Shown here in pieces: positions 32,232 to 43,440 of a DNA stretch of 64,000 nucleotides. Below the pieces are notes generated by a model. The model searched no databases and was not told the origin of the DNA. It saw nothing but the letters and a program-made list of their open reading frames with translations. The stretch comes from Massospora cicadina (lineage: Eukaryota > Entomophthoromycota > Entomophthoromycetes > Entomophthorales > Entomophthoraceae): the NCBI GenBank assembly GCA_022478985.1, contig JAKSZP010010607.1, positions 140,820 to 204,819 on the forward strand, given 5' to 3'. A program made the position numbers and the translations under genes. Numbering within the stretch: position 1 is the first letter of the stretch; every line of letters begins with the position of its first letter.

Positions 32232-33648
32232 CGCACCTTAGGTGTGAGGGGTGGGCACCCAGGCCCACTAGCCTCCTCTAGATCTCCACGGGCCTTCATG
32301 GCAGCGCGGGTGTTTGCAGCAACGCTATAGGTAGTTTTGTTAATTTTAGCAGAAAGGTTCGCGTTAGATTTTGCCTTTGCTTTTTTTCTCCCCGATGTCA
32401 AACAAATTTTTTGCGGTGCAGATGAGTTTGGTGCACCAATGATTAGGTCAAAAAAAAATTTTCAGGTAGGTTGGACCCCAAGTCAGTTTCAACCAGAGCT
32501 TGGTTGCAAAGATCGGGTGAGATTGAGTCACCCATTGGATCCTCAGATTGGGTGGCTCAATCAGCATGGGCTTCCCAATCTGATTGGTTGAGGGATTCCC
32601 AAGTTGCTTCCACTGTGAAGGTTTCGATGTCCTCCTGGCGTTGGGAGTGTGGGATAGCAGTGGTGACTTTGGCCACTTCCTTGGCCGCAGCCCTGTGGGC
32701 CTGTTTGGCCTTCTTTCGCTCTTGAAGGGAGATAGGTTTTACCAGTAGGTAGCAGCCTTGTGCTCCCCACGGGAAAGCCTCTTTGGTGCTTGCGGTTGGT
32801 TAGTAGTGCGCCTCTCCGCTGGCCATGGCCACTGAGGGGTGCTCATTGAATGTGATGCCCTCCTTGGTATGGCATGCATGTGCCTTATGGCCAAACGCGT
32901 CACAGTGGGTGCAGATGGGGGGTGCGCTGTCCACGGTTACCCAGAAAGGGTGGGTGGTATGCCCTTTAATATTGATATATGTGGATTGCGGGATCTGGGT
33001 TAGGTCCTTCAGATCTCCTCAGTTGGGGTCAGAACTGCGATGGGTTTGCCAGTGCACAGGTGTGGCATCAGCGTAAAGCTTTGCATCTCAAATTATTTTA
33101 TTTCGCCATATACAGTGAGACCATCTTTCAGGTGCTGCTCCAAAATGGCACGTTTTACTGTAGTAGGCAAAAGTCAAACGTGAGGAAAAATTTGGTTGAA
33201 TTTTGTCCATCTGGTGCTCTTGGTTTCGATGACCCATTGCCCTTTGGGGAGGTCAACCACTACGTGCACTGCAGCAGCTTCATCTGCTGCCTCCTTGTTT
33301 TTGAAACTGAGGTCCAGCTAAACCTTATGACATGGAGTGAGGTGCGATGTACACTGCAGTTGGGAAAAAAGTGTGCACATCCCCACAAAATTTTTCTCAT
33401 AAAGCTGTTTGTTGGATGTCCAGAAACACATGGAATCCGTATTTCACTGACAAGAGTGGTTGTGGGTGCGGCGTGTAGATGTACTGGTTGCATCATGCTT
33501 GCCAAGTGAGGATTTCCAGGGAAATAGTGACTGCCAGTTTTTTATTTTATTTCTATTCTGCCAGTTTCTCCGGGCGTTTTCAAATGTTTGAGGCCGCGGG
33601 CCTACCATCTGCTACTCTTACCTTACTTGCCCAACTGCTCCCTGACAT
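32210..33648 (-). pseudogene. LINE-B ORF1: nucleic-acid-binding protein with CCHC knuckle
   Basis: The start is the ATG at 33648 (MSGSSWASKVR), 94 nt from the element's 5' end. The knuckle CTHCDAFGHKAHAC is intact at 32913-32872. The C-terminal end is Lys/Ala-rich (GRKKAKAKSNANLSAKIN). The stop at 32210 lies 22 nt downstream of the ORF2 ATG, in another frame. Early stops occur at the same codons as in LINE-A: about codon 23, and a conserved Trp that is TGG in LINE-2, TAG in LINE-A and TGA here. Several frameshifts lie between 33300 and 33000. Confidence 0.85.
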
Positions 33649-33707
33649 GGGCGCAGACTAATCTCTCTGTGAGATTATCAAACTAGAATCAGACTTGAAT
33701 TGAATAA

Positions 33708-33727
33708 GTTGCAAAAGTGATTGCAAC
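33708..33727 (-). other. Hairpin in the LINE-B 5' leader
   Basis: GTTGCAA and TTGCAAC form a perfect 7-bp stem around a 6-nt loop, beginning about 14 nt from the 5' end. Identical in LINE-A. Confidence 0.65.
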
Positions 33728-33741
33728 GAGAGAAAAAGTTT

Positions 33742-33756
33742 TTAAAGCTTGGCTTT
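33742..33756. repeat. Target-site duplication, 5' side of LINE-B
   Basis: TTAAAGCTTGGCTTT, identical to 28465-28479. Confidence 0.92.
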
Positions 33757-33992
33757 ATCCCCGCATCAACTCCATGTGAAAATGATTGTGGGATTTCTTG
33801 CAGAAAGTCAAAGCTCTGAGGACTGTTGACTTATGCTAAGGATGCTGAACCATTTAGATTAATTAAGTAAAGTCAAATTGCATTCAACTTTGTGAGGGTA
33901 TCAGGCAGAATCCCTGACAGTATTTTAGTTCAATTTGACACCAGTGACTTATGCTGAGGATGTCAACATATCTTCATTCAATTATGATGAAT

Positions 33993-34228
33993 CAGGGATA
34001 ATTGCCAGTGAGAGTGCTGATGAGTGCTAAAAGATAATTGCCAGTGAGAGTGCTGACGAATGTTAAGAGATAATTTCCAGTGAAAGTGCTGACAAATTCT
34101 AAGAGATAATCACTAGTGAGAGTGCTGACGAATGCTAAGCAGGGAGAATTATTAGTGAAGAGTGCTGATGAGTGCTAATCAGGTGAAATCGCCAGTGAGA
34201 GTGCTGAAGATGCTGGCAATGAATGCCA
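33993..34228 (+). repeat. Tandem array, six units of about 36 bp, within L4
   Basis: Unit consensus: GATAATTGCCAGTGAGAGTG, then CTGACGAATGCTAAG. Six consecutive copies with 1-8 differences each, and 4-5-bp insertions in the last two. All units keep AGTGCTGA. It lies upstream of the TATA-like sequence of L4, where LTR enhancer repeats are often found. Confidence 0.8.
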
Positions 34229-34339
34229 ATGTCGTGGATAAGCATGAAATGCCTATTTATAGCCTTATCTCTAACTTAATAAAAACCATCTTCCAATCTT
34301 CTAATCTTTAAAATAAAATCTTTATTTTATTTAATTGAT

Positions 34340-35715
34340 TGTGGATACCTCACCTCTGCTAGTTTTAAAGTGGATGTACTTCAGGCTTGGCTGGTGGAGG
34401 AGGAATGGAAGATCCCCAGAGGTTAGATTCTGGGTGAACACACCTGAGTGGTCACACAGCAACCAACTCCCAACCTGGAATTACAGATCAACTGTGGGAA
34501 CTAGCTCAATCAGTGGAGCCAGAGATGGACAAGTTGGGATTAGCTATGAGGTAGAGGAGCAAGGGGTCAGATTGCCCAGGATGAGGGTGAACTACTGGTG
34601 CTCACCAAGAGGCTAATCTGCCAAGTTGAAGTTTGTGCCAGCTGGATTGGGGAGTTGACTGCAGCCTTGCAAGGAAAGGCTACCAATGATGGTGGAAAAA
34701 GCAAGGGCCAGCAGTCTTCATAACTGTTTGACCTGGCACACTAATGGAGTCACCTAGTTTGGAAAATGTAAAATCATTAACACCCCCCATTCTGAGAGGG
34801 CTGCAGGGTGGCTGGCAGACAAGGAGCTGTTGGTTGAGACTGTAGAGGTGTAAGAGGCAGTGAGATAGGGGCAACTCTGCTTCAAGTGGTTTAACTCAAA
34901 GCAGGACGTATATATGGTCTACCCAACCTTGATGCAGGCCAGAATGGGTGGTCAGGGGCAGAAACAATGAAGTAGTGGGGAATCTGATTGGCAATATTTG
35001 CAAATATAGGGCTGATCTATCAATATCCTAAGGCCCAGAGAGGCGTGTGGCTCCCATGGGGACCACAAATTGAAGTATTGTGTCAGTTCCATAGGATCCA
35101 AACCTGCCATCAGCTCCTGATAGAGCACTGTCAGAGGAAGGTGAGTAGGCAACCCATCAAACTGAGCCACCATCGTGTAGTCAGTGGGGAGCTGGGTGCG
35201 TGTTGTGGGAATGGTTGTACACTGGAAAACCAGGGTACATTGGCTGCAGTGGCAGCAAAAGCTTCACTTGTGAAGACAAGGACAAAGTACCCCTGATAGG
35301 GGCAAAAAACAATGAAGCCTGTGGGTTGCATCACCACCTGTGCTAATTTGCTTATGGGTTTGTCTGCTTATGGGAACAACTTCCTATACTTGATCTGAAG
35401 GCTGAAATGCATGTGAGAGCGGGGAAGGATGAGAGGCCAATGGGGAACCACCTGTCATGTGAGGTGAATGGCGAGACTCTTGAGCAGAACAAACCAACCT
35501 AAGGATTGGTTAGGACTGGACGAACCAATCTGAGCGCGTTTCCCCCCAAACGGAAAATGCTGGTTATGGTTTCGCCGCTGCCCCACACTGAGCATCAGGC
35601 GGCGAGGCTGTGGACATTAGTGGGTTGGGGGCGCGGCTAGCTGGATTGCTTTTTGGTTTTGTAATTTTACAAAATTAGCTTAAAATTGGGCTTGAGCAGA
35701 AAGAAAAAAGCTTAA
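34340..35715 (-). mobile_element. LINE-3 fragment: leader and ORF1 only
   Basis: The 5' part of a third L1-like family, minus strand. The leader begins near 35715 with TTTTTTCTTTCTGC, like AAACTTTTCTTTCTCG of LINE-A, and contains a perfect 8-bp hairpin (35657-35674). ORF1 could start at the ATG at 35617 (MSTASPPDAQCGAAAKP). It keeps VLVFTSEAFAATAANVPWF (compare LGFKSKKAADEAAAVCIVV) and FDGLPTHLPLTVLYQEL (compare FDSLPTNLPHKVIEEA of LINE-2). At about 34910 a knuckle survives as YTSCFELNHLKQSC, with the first Cys changed to Tyr. ORF2 and the 3' end are absent: L4 begins at the left edge. Confidence 0.68.
35657..35674 (-). other. Hairpin in the LINE-3 5' leader
   Basis: TTTTGTAA, two bases, TTACAAAA: a perfect 8-bp inverted repeat about 40-60 nt from the presumed 5' end. 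Confidence 0.5.
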
Positions 35716-35819
35716 CTTTTTTTAGCACAGAAAGGATGGCAGTAATAGCTTCTTATAGGAAGAATCATTTAGTAGCAACAAGCATTTGCATGCTAGCATA
35801 AAAACAGCAAAAATCAGAA

Positions 35820-36643
35820 GAGTTTAATTATTTGGTAAGGAAAATATCCTTTAAAGCTTGTTCTGATATGAGAGGGTCTGATCAGAGACAAATTCCTGTA
35901 TGAGAGTGGTCTTGACTCGACCAGGTTGGGCATTCACAAAGATAAAGGGCCTTAGTTTCACAATTTCCTCACACATGAAGGAATGTATACTACTGACCGT
36001 TTAGCAAATAAGACATCTTCCATAGTTTTCTAAAAGCGTTTAAAAATGAACCAATGCTTTCTTTACCTGTAGCAAATTTTCATTTAAGCTGGGATAGAAA
36101 GCTGATCTGATGGGTGTAGAAAGTGCATGGATGCTAGCTATAATCTGGTTATGCTTAATAAACACAGATTCAGTATATGTGTGGGAAGCCTTCTATTCCA
36201 TTTGTCTTCAAATCTTATCCAAGTCATCATGATTTAATCCCCAGAAACAGTTGTAAGTAGTGGCGTCAGCCTTATGATTAATTTGCAATTTCAAGCTTAG
36301 CATTTTAGGTTAACTTAAGCTGATGCAAGTCTCCAAATTTTCATATTTTTGTTTCATAATATCAAAAACTTTGTTGGTAAATTTCATGAACTCTTGTATG
36401 TTTCCTTTCTGAAGTCAAGTTCACATAGAGTAATACCAGGATCAATAAGGCTCCCATCAGGGTGAGCTCCGGACCCATAGTGATGCTTTCAATTTTTTTC
36501 TGTGGTCCTCCAATTTTTGAGCATCTCACCACGCATGATATCCTCAGAGCCTTCAGCTGGAGAAATAGTGATCCAAGGGGCAGGGGGCCCTCTGGATCCT
36601 GATTGTCCTTCAGCCCCCTCAAGACCTTCTGGAACTTCGGGGC
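35820..36643 (-). pseudogene. Gypsy gag fragment (collagen-like tract to capsid)
   Basis: Minus-strand piece of a Gag similar to that of G2. At 36643-36580 it reads EVP EGL EGA EGQ SGS RGP, a short collagen-like tract, followed by charged helical sequence. Near 35930-35870 it has VKTTLIQEFVSDQTLSYQNK, matching VHTALVQEFGSNQTLANQKQ of G2. The spacing between the two landmarks (about 0.7 kb) is close to that in G2 (about 0.75 kb). Both ends are cut: on the right by the G4 LTR starting at 36644, on the left by LINE-3. Stops are frequent. Confidence 0.6.
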
Positions 36644-37070
36644 TGTTGGAAATTGATTGACTCCATTCTTAATTTGTAACTCAGGAGCTTAAATCAATCC
36701 TAACTCCGTTATTAGATTTTTCTAAAATGGATTGTATTAGTTGACCCCATGACACCCATTTGAACTCCTTTCCTGACCTATGAATCCCTTTGCACAAATG
36801 CATTTTACAATAGTCGATGATTCTCATCATAAAAGCACTACTGCTCCTTGAATGAAGTGATTGAACTGGTAATATTATTTGACTATTCTAAATAAAATAT
36901 TACCATACTTACAAAATGTTGTTGATTAATTGTATAGATTTTTAGCATGATCTATCTATACTAAAGGGTTGGAACCTTCACCATCTAGTCATTTTATATG
37001 GAAGAAGATATAGTTGGACTGGCTGACCTTACCTTGTGCAGTAGTGAGTAAGGGACCTCTCGCTATGCTT
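36644..37070 (+). repeat. G4 5' LTR
   Basis: Starts TGTTGGAAATTG, like the G2 LTR start TGTTGGAATTTG, and runs about 425 bp to the PBS, about the same length as the G2 LTR. No second copy was found, so the call rests on its ends, its length and the PBS. Confidence 0.6.
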
Positions 37071-37089
37071 GTTGTGCTCACTACAGGGG
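37071..37089 (+). promoter_or_regulatory. G4 tRNA primer-binding site
   Basis: GTTGTGCTCACTACAGGGG, matching TGGTGCTCACTACAGGGG of G7 in its last 15 bases. Confidence 0.7.
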
Positions 37090-37699
37090 GATGCAGTCGC
37101 AAAGAAGCATTAATTTTTACCCTTACAATGAACGTTGGGATTCTAGATAAAACCAAAGATTTGGCTAAATTTGGTAATGGGATAAACCTAATATAAAGGT
37201 TTAAAATTATACTTCCAGGGATAGTCTCAATAGACTTTTCAAATCCTCCTGATGTTGTGGTCCAAACCTGATCAAAGCAATTTAATATTATTACATTATA
37301 AAATTTTACCAGATGTTGCAGAATCCACAAATAGAAAATTGGTATAGACCTTGACTTGGAAGCGCTTAGACTTTTTCAAGAGCTCTTACCTATTTGCCTA
37401 TATAAATTTGTTCAAGAAAATAAAGACTACGCACTTTTTGCCAAATATTTTAGTTGCTGATATTATATTAGCCAATTTATAGAGATACGTTACTTGGAAA
37501 TTTCTATTAATTAAAGTCTTGTATTAGTTTAAATTTAAAATACTTTGCACCTGAGGTTTTTATTCCCTGAACTATATTTTGGAAGGTTGTTTTCATCGCC
37601 TCATCCCAACAATATTGGTGTGTCCTGCCAGGTCACCCTGAGTTCTCAACGAAAATATAACAACAATAAATAATAATGATTTGGCATCAGACACCTCAT

Positions 37700-40600
37700 C
37701 ATAGTATGATGCCGCTTGCCTCAGTAAGTGGTCAGTTAACATGCAAATAGGAGAACTAGCAACGACTTGCAACTTTCTATTACTTGCATCTATGAAGGTG
37801 GACCTCTACACCTCTTCCATGGAGAAGTATCAACTACAAACCTTAGTTTTCCACTGAAACCTCCAGCACCTCATCACTGAGTCCTTTGTCCCAGTAGGAC
37901 GAGAAAATAGAAGCTAAGCCCTTGCCATACTGACCCCTATTATTGACTTAACCATAAGTTTGTCAGTTAAAGGAGATCTGGTCAGGTCAGTATGTTTGGA
38001 GCACAATTTGTATCATTTCATTCATACCACCCTGTACCATCAGTTACAAGTAGCCAGGTTCGATAATAAGAAACAGCTTTAGAATACAGCTATCAGAGAC
38101 TTTGCATTAGAAACTCCTCCAATTTTACCATTATGCCTCCTTCTTCTGTGATGAAATCGAAGCGCCATTCTATAAAATAGAAACTCATCAACGATACTTT
38201 GGCTGTGTTAACACGTCTTGATGAAGAAATAATGAGGTTCACTCATATGGAGCTCCCCAAACAATTTAGCCCAATTAGAAGTCATTTTACATAACCAGAT
38301 TGTGGATAATACCAATGGAGTAAAATCCATATTAACAACTTAATAACCTCCATGGATGAATGTCTCTGCTTTTTTGAGGAGTTATTTTGTGTTTTCATGA
38401 TACCCAGGACAACTATTGTTACTCTGGACCACCTGAAATGCCAGGTGACGCAGATTGTCTTGGAATACCTGGCAAACCTGGAGCACCTGGTTGCAACGGA
38501 CTGCATAAAAACAAGGGTCCCCCATTCCTCCTGGACCACCGGGGCCTCCAGGCCATTTTGAACCTTGTACTGATTCAGAAATCCATGGAGATCAACTCTA
38601 ATTACTAATCCAACAAATCCAAAAACTTAATGTCCAACTAGGACGCGTAGCTCAAGGAGTGCAACTCCCTCAGGATGAGTGCCTCTACACTATAAAGCTT
38701 TTTTAGGCGCATACTATGGACGACTTGAGACCTTGGCTGACCTAGCCTTCTTAGTATGGAGATTGGAAAAATAAATGCTTGCCAACAAGCAACATCAACA
38801 CAAGATCTTTGACACAACTTCCCGTTTAAAAAATGAAAAAAGCACCTTACCAGCTCTTTGACACTAAGAAACGGCCCTTCAGGCCGCCCATGAGCAATTT
38901 AGTATATAAATTATAGATGTAAACAATTTTCAGAGTCATTTTAATGCCTACATACTTAAGAATATTCTTGGGATACTGTTTCCTCTTTAGCTGAAGTAAC
39001 GCTTAAGTGTCAGTTCATGTTGGCAGCCTCTAACCCTTTAAGTACAAGTTTATACCCTCCCTTAATGAGAAATATGTCTCCAGGGAAAGGAGCATCTTCT
39101 CCTTATTGTATTGCTACAAAAGTACAATGAAGAAAGATACCAAATACCAATGTCTCAAACACTTGACTAAATGCCTTAGCTGCATAGCATAGGGTATATG
39201 GTACTCCATTTGATTATCTGTCGCACATAGAGGGAAGCTGTAAACTTTTGAGCTTTGGTACTCGCTTTAGCTCTCAAGTCTATTGCACAAGTTCAGATGT
39301 GTGAGTTGTAAAAGATTTTTAAAATAGTTTTTGACTGGGTTGGCAATAGTACAAAGACTTTCATGCTCTTTGAGCTTCTTAATCTAAGTTGAGTATTGAC
39401 TTTAACGCTAGACTGGTGATAACGCTCTGCCTTCTAATCTTTAAAGTTATTTTTGGAGAGCAAGGGAACTTCTCCATATGACTATTCTTTCTGTTGAAAC
39501 TTAATCTACTATTAAATTCAGGAGTTCTCTCCACCTCTATTGAAGCAGGAGCCCGCAGAGATCATTATAGCAATAAATAGACAAAGGATATCTGATCTTT
39601 TAACTTTAATACCAACAGTAAGATATACAATAAATGATATGACAGTCTAAAATATCATACATCTTTAATTTTCTATAAATATTAACCTGCCTCATTTGTT
39701 ATAAAAATAAGGGAATTTATAGGGGAATCCAGCGCCCAATTCCTCCATTCACGCCCCATTTGGAAACAGAAGCTGTCGCTGATGAATTAAGTCTCCAAAG
39801 TCTCAACCAACAATGATTTCCTCTTTCTTTAGTTGGATTTTGCCGCCAATTGGAAAAGTGACCTCTTCTAGGTTGCAGAAGAAAAATCGTGTTACAACGC
39901 CTTCACTAACCCCCAGCGTATTGCCCTTATTAGGTTTCAACCTGATAAGGTAATGGGACCTTTTACACATTAAAAGCAGGTTGCGTTACCTAAAAGGGTA
40001 ACTTGCAAGTGTTATCAGAAGCGTCAACAATATTTCCAGTAACTATTAAGCTTAGATAAATTGTGAAATACTCTGATTGACTCCCCCAAGTAAAAAATTA
40101 TTAATAATTAAATTGATATCCAAAATTACTTGTTTATTGTTGGTGATTATCCCTGATAAACCATTAGTAACTTGCTGAAGCAATTTCAGTTTATTAGGTA
40201 ATATTTGTTAAGAATAGTTTCCTGAACATTCGTTATCTTATAAAATATCAATTCTCACATCCATTGAGGGTCTAGTTTCCTAGTGGGCAAGCAAATGGTT
40301 ATAATTGATAAGCTGGATGATGTGCGAATAATAAAATACAACAGATGCTAAAGCTGCTCTGCTTTTAGAGTTTAGTTAGGACTTAACACTATCCAACCAG
40401 AAACAGACGTTTATTTGAATCAGCCTCAACCGAGGAGTAGCCATTATAGAGTTCTCCCAAAGGTCTTATCTCAAGGCCCATAATTTGGTCACATGAAATT
40501 GTTGCATATTGGATGTTGTTATCACCACCTCCTTTTCAGCTTTCAAAACCATAACCAACATCTAATTCTATCACAAAGCGATAAAGCTCAACCTTACATC

Positions 40601-41150
40601 CCTCCTGCATATCTAGGAAGCCATTATGGAGATTCCTGCTGATCTATTCAAACCTAATAGGCATTCCATCCTAAAAATAAGCCCATCTTCAAGTTTTAAC
40701 TGCAACACCCTCCTGACTCACCACACCTGAGATATGCTGCAACTAATTCTTTGGATTAACTATAATATAAACCAGTTCTATCAACTTCGCCAAAATAAAT
40801 CAGCAAAAGATCAGTCAGTTTAGGGCAAGAGGCTCCCTTTGCTGACCACCACTAGTGCCTCAATCTTCTAGCTAAATGTCTAGTACTTTGGGTTGCTTCA
40901 TAATAGCTGCCCCTGCTGAAATCAACGTTACTCTTACTATTCAAGCAATGAGATTCTAAGCTTTCTTATTTTACATTAGTCAGCTACCCAATCAAATTGT
41001 TACAGTCAGCTGCTCTATTGAGAGATAAAAAATTAAACAACGAACTTTAAAAAAATTGAAACACCTAATCCTGGCTGAGGATTTTTCTTTGCTTGCCTCA
41101 CAACAAGTATAAATTCAATGTTACCAGTCATCTTTTCAATTTGTATATTT
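37700..41150 (+). pseudogene. G4 gag remnant
   Basis: Helical, charged fragments appear between about 37750 and 38620, then the collagen-like tract (own entry). Further helical pieces occur to about 39550. No knuckle could be identified. Between about 39560 and 41050 no convincing coding signal was seen on the plus strand. A minus-strand stretch near 40000-39750 (EEVTFPIGGKIQL) faintly resembles gypsy sequence between Gag and RT, but this is too weak to call. Stops interrupt every frame. Confidence 0.5.
38420..38570 (+). other. Collagen-like Gly-X-Y tract in G4 Gag
   Basis: Reads SGP PEM PGD, then LGI PGK PGA PGC NGL, and after a one-base shift at about 38522 IPP GPP GPP GHF. Most triplets keep one Gly at a regular three-residue step. 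It shows that the repeat was longer in this copy than in G2 (about 16 triplets). Confidence 0.75.
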
Positions 41151-41159
41151 GGAGGTATG

Positions 41160-43050
41160 AGTTGAATTTATTGTGCACGAAGTAAACTCTTATATAATTG
41201 ATACTGGATCCCCAGTTAGTGTTATATCCACACAATTTAGAAAGAAAATCAATTTCTCCTGACTAAATCCACGAAGCTGAATTTGGGATGTCAGAAAATC
41301 AGTCTATAAACCAACCAGAGCATACATTGCCTTACCTCTCTGATTTAGAAATGCTCATGATTATTGCACAGCTATCACAATATAAAACAATAAATATGAA
41401 CTGCTTATTGGAGTTCAATTGATGCGGTAGTTCAATTAAATAATAAGTTTCATAGAAAAATCCCTTTTACTCTGAGGGATATCAAATACCACTAATATTT
41501 GATCTCCCAACCAAAAATAAGGGCCCCAAAAACGTAACTGTCTTGTCAAATATCGCTCTACTATATGCAAAGTGGAGTATCAAAGCTTGGGGTATAGAAC
41601 ATAGTTACCCCTGAGGAAGTAGACGACAAGGACGGGATACCTCTGTATGCCTCCAGTCCTTTAGTATACCATCTAGTTCACAAGGTATCGTGGATTCCAG
41701 TAAACTATTTAAATTCCCTCTGACCATGTTTTGAGCTTTACGGACACCCTAATCCTTCTATTAAAGAGGCATTAACCTGCCCTGAAATTTTAAACCTTGC
41801 ATATGGGAAATTAATCTCCATTCTATTAAGAAATAAAATTTATTGGACTTTCCAAGTTCTTTTTCACTTTCTCATTGCCTATGCAAAACTCTGTACCGTA
41901 TAATATCAACTATGTAAGCAGTTTTGGTTCTCTACAAGGTTTAAAATTTGAGCCCCTAAAAACTATAACTCTGCTTAAAAGTAAGATTTGGGACGGCTTC
42001 ACTCCCAATGAACGCCAGAATGTAGAAGACTTCCTTTAAAATTATAACATTATCTCTTTTATTGGGACTGGGTGATTATGGGAAGATGTCTGGAAAAATT
42101 TACCAAGTAGAAACTAAAGATTATCCACATTAGAAATCTTGAGCCTATCAAAAATCTAAGGTTAGGGAGGCAAAAGTGTTTTTGAAATAAAATAACTACT
42201 TGAAGCTGGGCTACATATGCCATCTAAAAGTCGTTGGGCCTTCCCGCTTCTGTTAATTTTAAAAAAGATGAAAAACATCAAGTTGTTATGGACTATTGCC
42301 ATCTAAATTCCATTACTAAAAAGGATACTTATCCCCTACCTTATATAGATGACCACTTACGTCTAATGTCAGTATTAAATTAATTTTTAGCAAATAACCT
42401 CGCCAGTGGTAATTGGCAAATTGACTTGGTCCCCAAAAATTGCTTTAAATGCGCTTCATGTCTAGTGATAGGATTATATAAGCCCATTTAGATGCTTCAG
42501 GGGCTATGCAACGTTGCTACTACTTTTCAAAGAGCGATAGAAGAACTAATGTAGGATTTAAAACGCTCTTGTGTGTTAGTCTATCTTGACAATATAACCA
42601 TTTTCTCACATAATTTTACTGCTCACTTAGCATACCTAAGGGAGGTTTTACAAAAATTTCATCAATCTTCTCTGAAGTAAAATCCTTCAAATGTTCCTTT
42701 TTCCAATGAAAAACGTATTTTTTGGGCATAAGGTAAGAAAGGAAGGTATTTTCCATTGGATGATAAGGTTTACAATCATTTCCAAGTTGTCTCCACCTAA
42801 GTCACCTCACAATGCACAAGGCTTTCTAGGAATGGTTGAAAAATATTCCAATTTAATCCACACTTTGAAGATAAATTTGAGCCTTTATTTATTTGTTGAA
42901 GAAAGAAAATTTCTTTTTATTAGAAAGAAGAGCAGTAGACTCTCTCTCTTGATTCGCCCACTATTGGTTGAAATGTAGTTCGAAATTTAGTAATAACAGC
43001 TCCACTCTTCATCGCCCTATTCAAGTTACTTATGTTGATGCAATTGACAC
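41160..43050 (+). pseudogene. G4 pol: protease and RT
   Basis: The protease active site IIDTGSPVSVIS is at about 41194-41230, preceded by EFIVHEVNSY. The RT has DYCHLNSITKKDTYPLPYIDD (about 42290-42350), LASGNWQIDL, TTFQRAIEELM and a catalytic box reading YLDNI at 42582-42596, where the second Asp (GAT) has become Asn (AAT). This alone would abolish polymerase activity. Sequence resembling the RT/RNase H linker (PHNAQGFLGMVEKYSNL) lies at about 42800-42860. It ends near 43050. Confidence 0.78.
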
Positions 43051-43440
43051 CCACTGCCCCCACGTGGGGCAGAGGTGTGCCACCTCCTGGTGTTTTTCAG
43101 CCATTCTAGAAACGTGCTTAAGCTGGATCAGCTAGCCCTCCAAATTCTTCAGGATGCTATGTTCCACCTATGGACTTATCCTTACATTTTTCCTGAACCC
43201 AGGCGGTGTTTGTTGCCTCCTCATGCTCCCCAGGTGCAACATGCAATTTGGCCTTCAGGTTAAATATAGTAGGTGTTCCCTTATTCAGATAAAGCCATTA
43301 TTGTATTAGCCCAGACTGTTATGCAGCCTGCAGGCTTCATCAACTTTTGCCTCTTCAAGTGGAATTTAAAATCAGCTTCTTAAGTGAAGCTGATGCTGTA
43401 GTAGCAGCTTGTTGAATGGTTGACTGGACCTAAATAATTG
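43051..43440 (+). pseudogene. LINE ORF1 scrap
   Basis: Richer in G and C than its surroundings. At about 43360-43425 it reads VEFKISFLSEADAVVAAC followed by MVDW, similar to the LINE-2 ORF1 stretch WIDICFETADEADAAAKVC. No further LINE domain follows. It may be a 3'-truncated copy or was cut by later events. The assignment rests on this one block. Confidence 0.4.

Larger units (their letters stand above)
28480..33741 (-). mobile_element. Full-length LINE-B
   Basis: 5,262 bp on the minus strand between perfect 15-bp TSDs. It is colinear with LINE-A (5,272 bp) from the first base of the leader to the A/T-rich tail (CTCACAATAAATCTAAAA), so both are full-length members of one family. The leader keeps the 7-bp hairpin. 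ORF1 and ORF2 overlap by 22 nt. The copy has more frame breaks than LINE-A, but its ORF1/ORF2 junction is better preserved. Confidence 0.93.
28086..34330 (+). repeat. L4: LTR-like sequence split by LINE-B
   Basis: About 0.97 kb (28086-28479 plus 33757-34330) once LINE-B is removed. It contains three imperfect copies of a block of about 120 bp with the motif GACTTATGCTAAGGATG (28424, 33826, 33947), then six tandem copies of a 36-bp unit. Close to its right end come TATTTATAGCC (34251) and TAATAAAAACC (34278), in positions that would suit an LTR promoter and poly(A) signal. No PBS or internal region was found, so it may be a solo LTR. Its left boundary is obscured by S2. Confidence 0.5.
36644..43050 (+). 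mobile_element. Ty3/gypsy element G4, 3' end missing
   Basis: Begins with a TGTTGGAA LTR, then a PBS, gag with collagen-like tract, protease and RT, in plus orientation. Recognisable pol sequence ends near 43050, before RNase H is complete, where a LINE ORF1 scrap begins. Integrase and a matching 3' LTR were not found. The interior is very AT-rich and decayed. Confidence 0.75.

Noticed and set aside
33993..34228. Regular short repeats that might suggest a CRISPR array
   Set aside because: The 36-bp units follow each other without unique spacers, there are no cas genes, and the context is eukaryotic retroelement DNA.
34596..34613. TGGTGCTCACCAAGAGGC looks like the gypsy primer-binding site
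   Set aside because: It shares only the first 11 bases, lies inside minus-strand LINE-3 ORF1, and no LTR ends before it.
38352..38608. A host collagen gene, because of the PGKPGAPG stretch
   Set aside because: It lies between a gypsy LTR/PBS and a gypsy protease in the same orientation, and similar tracts occur in the Gag regions of G2 and G3.
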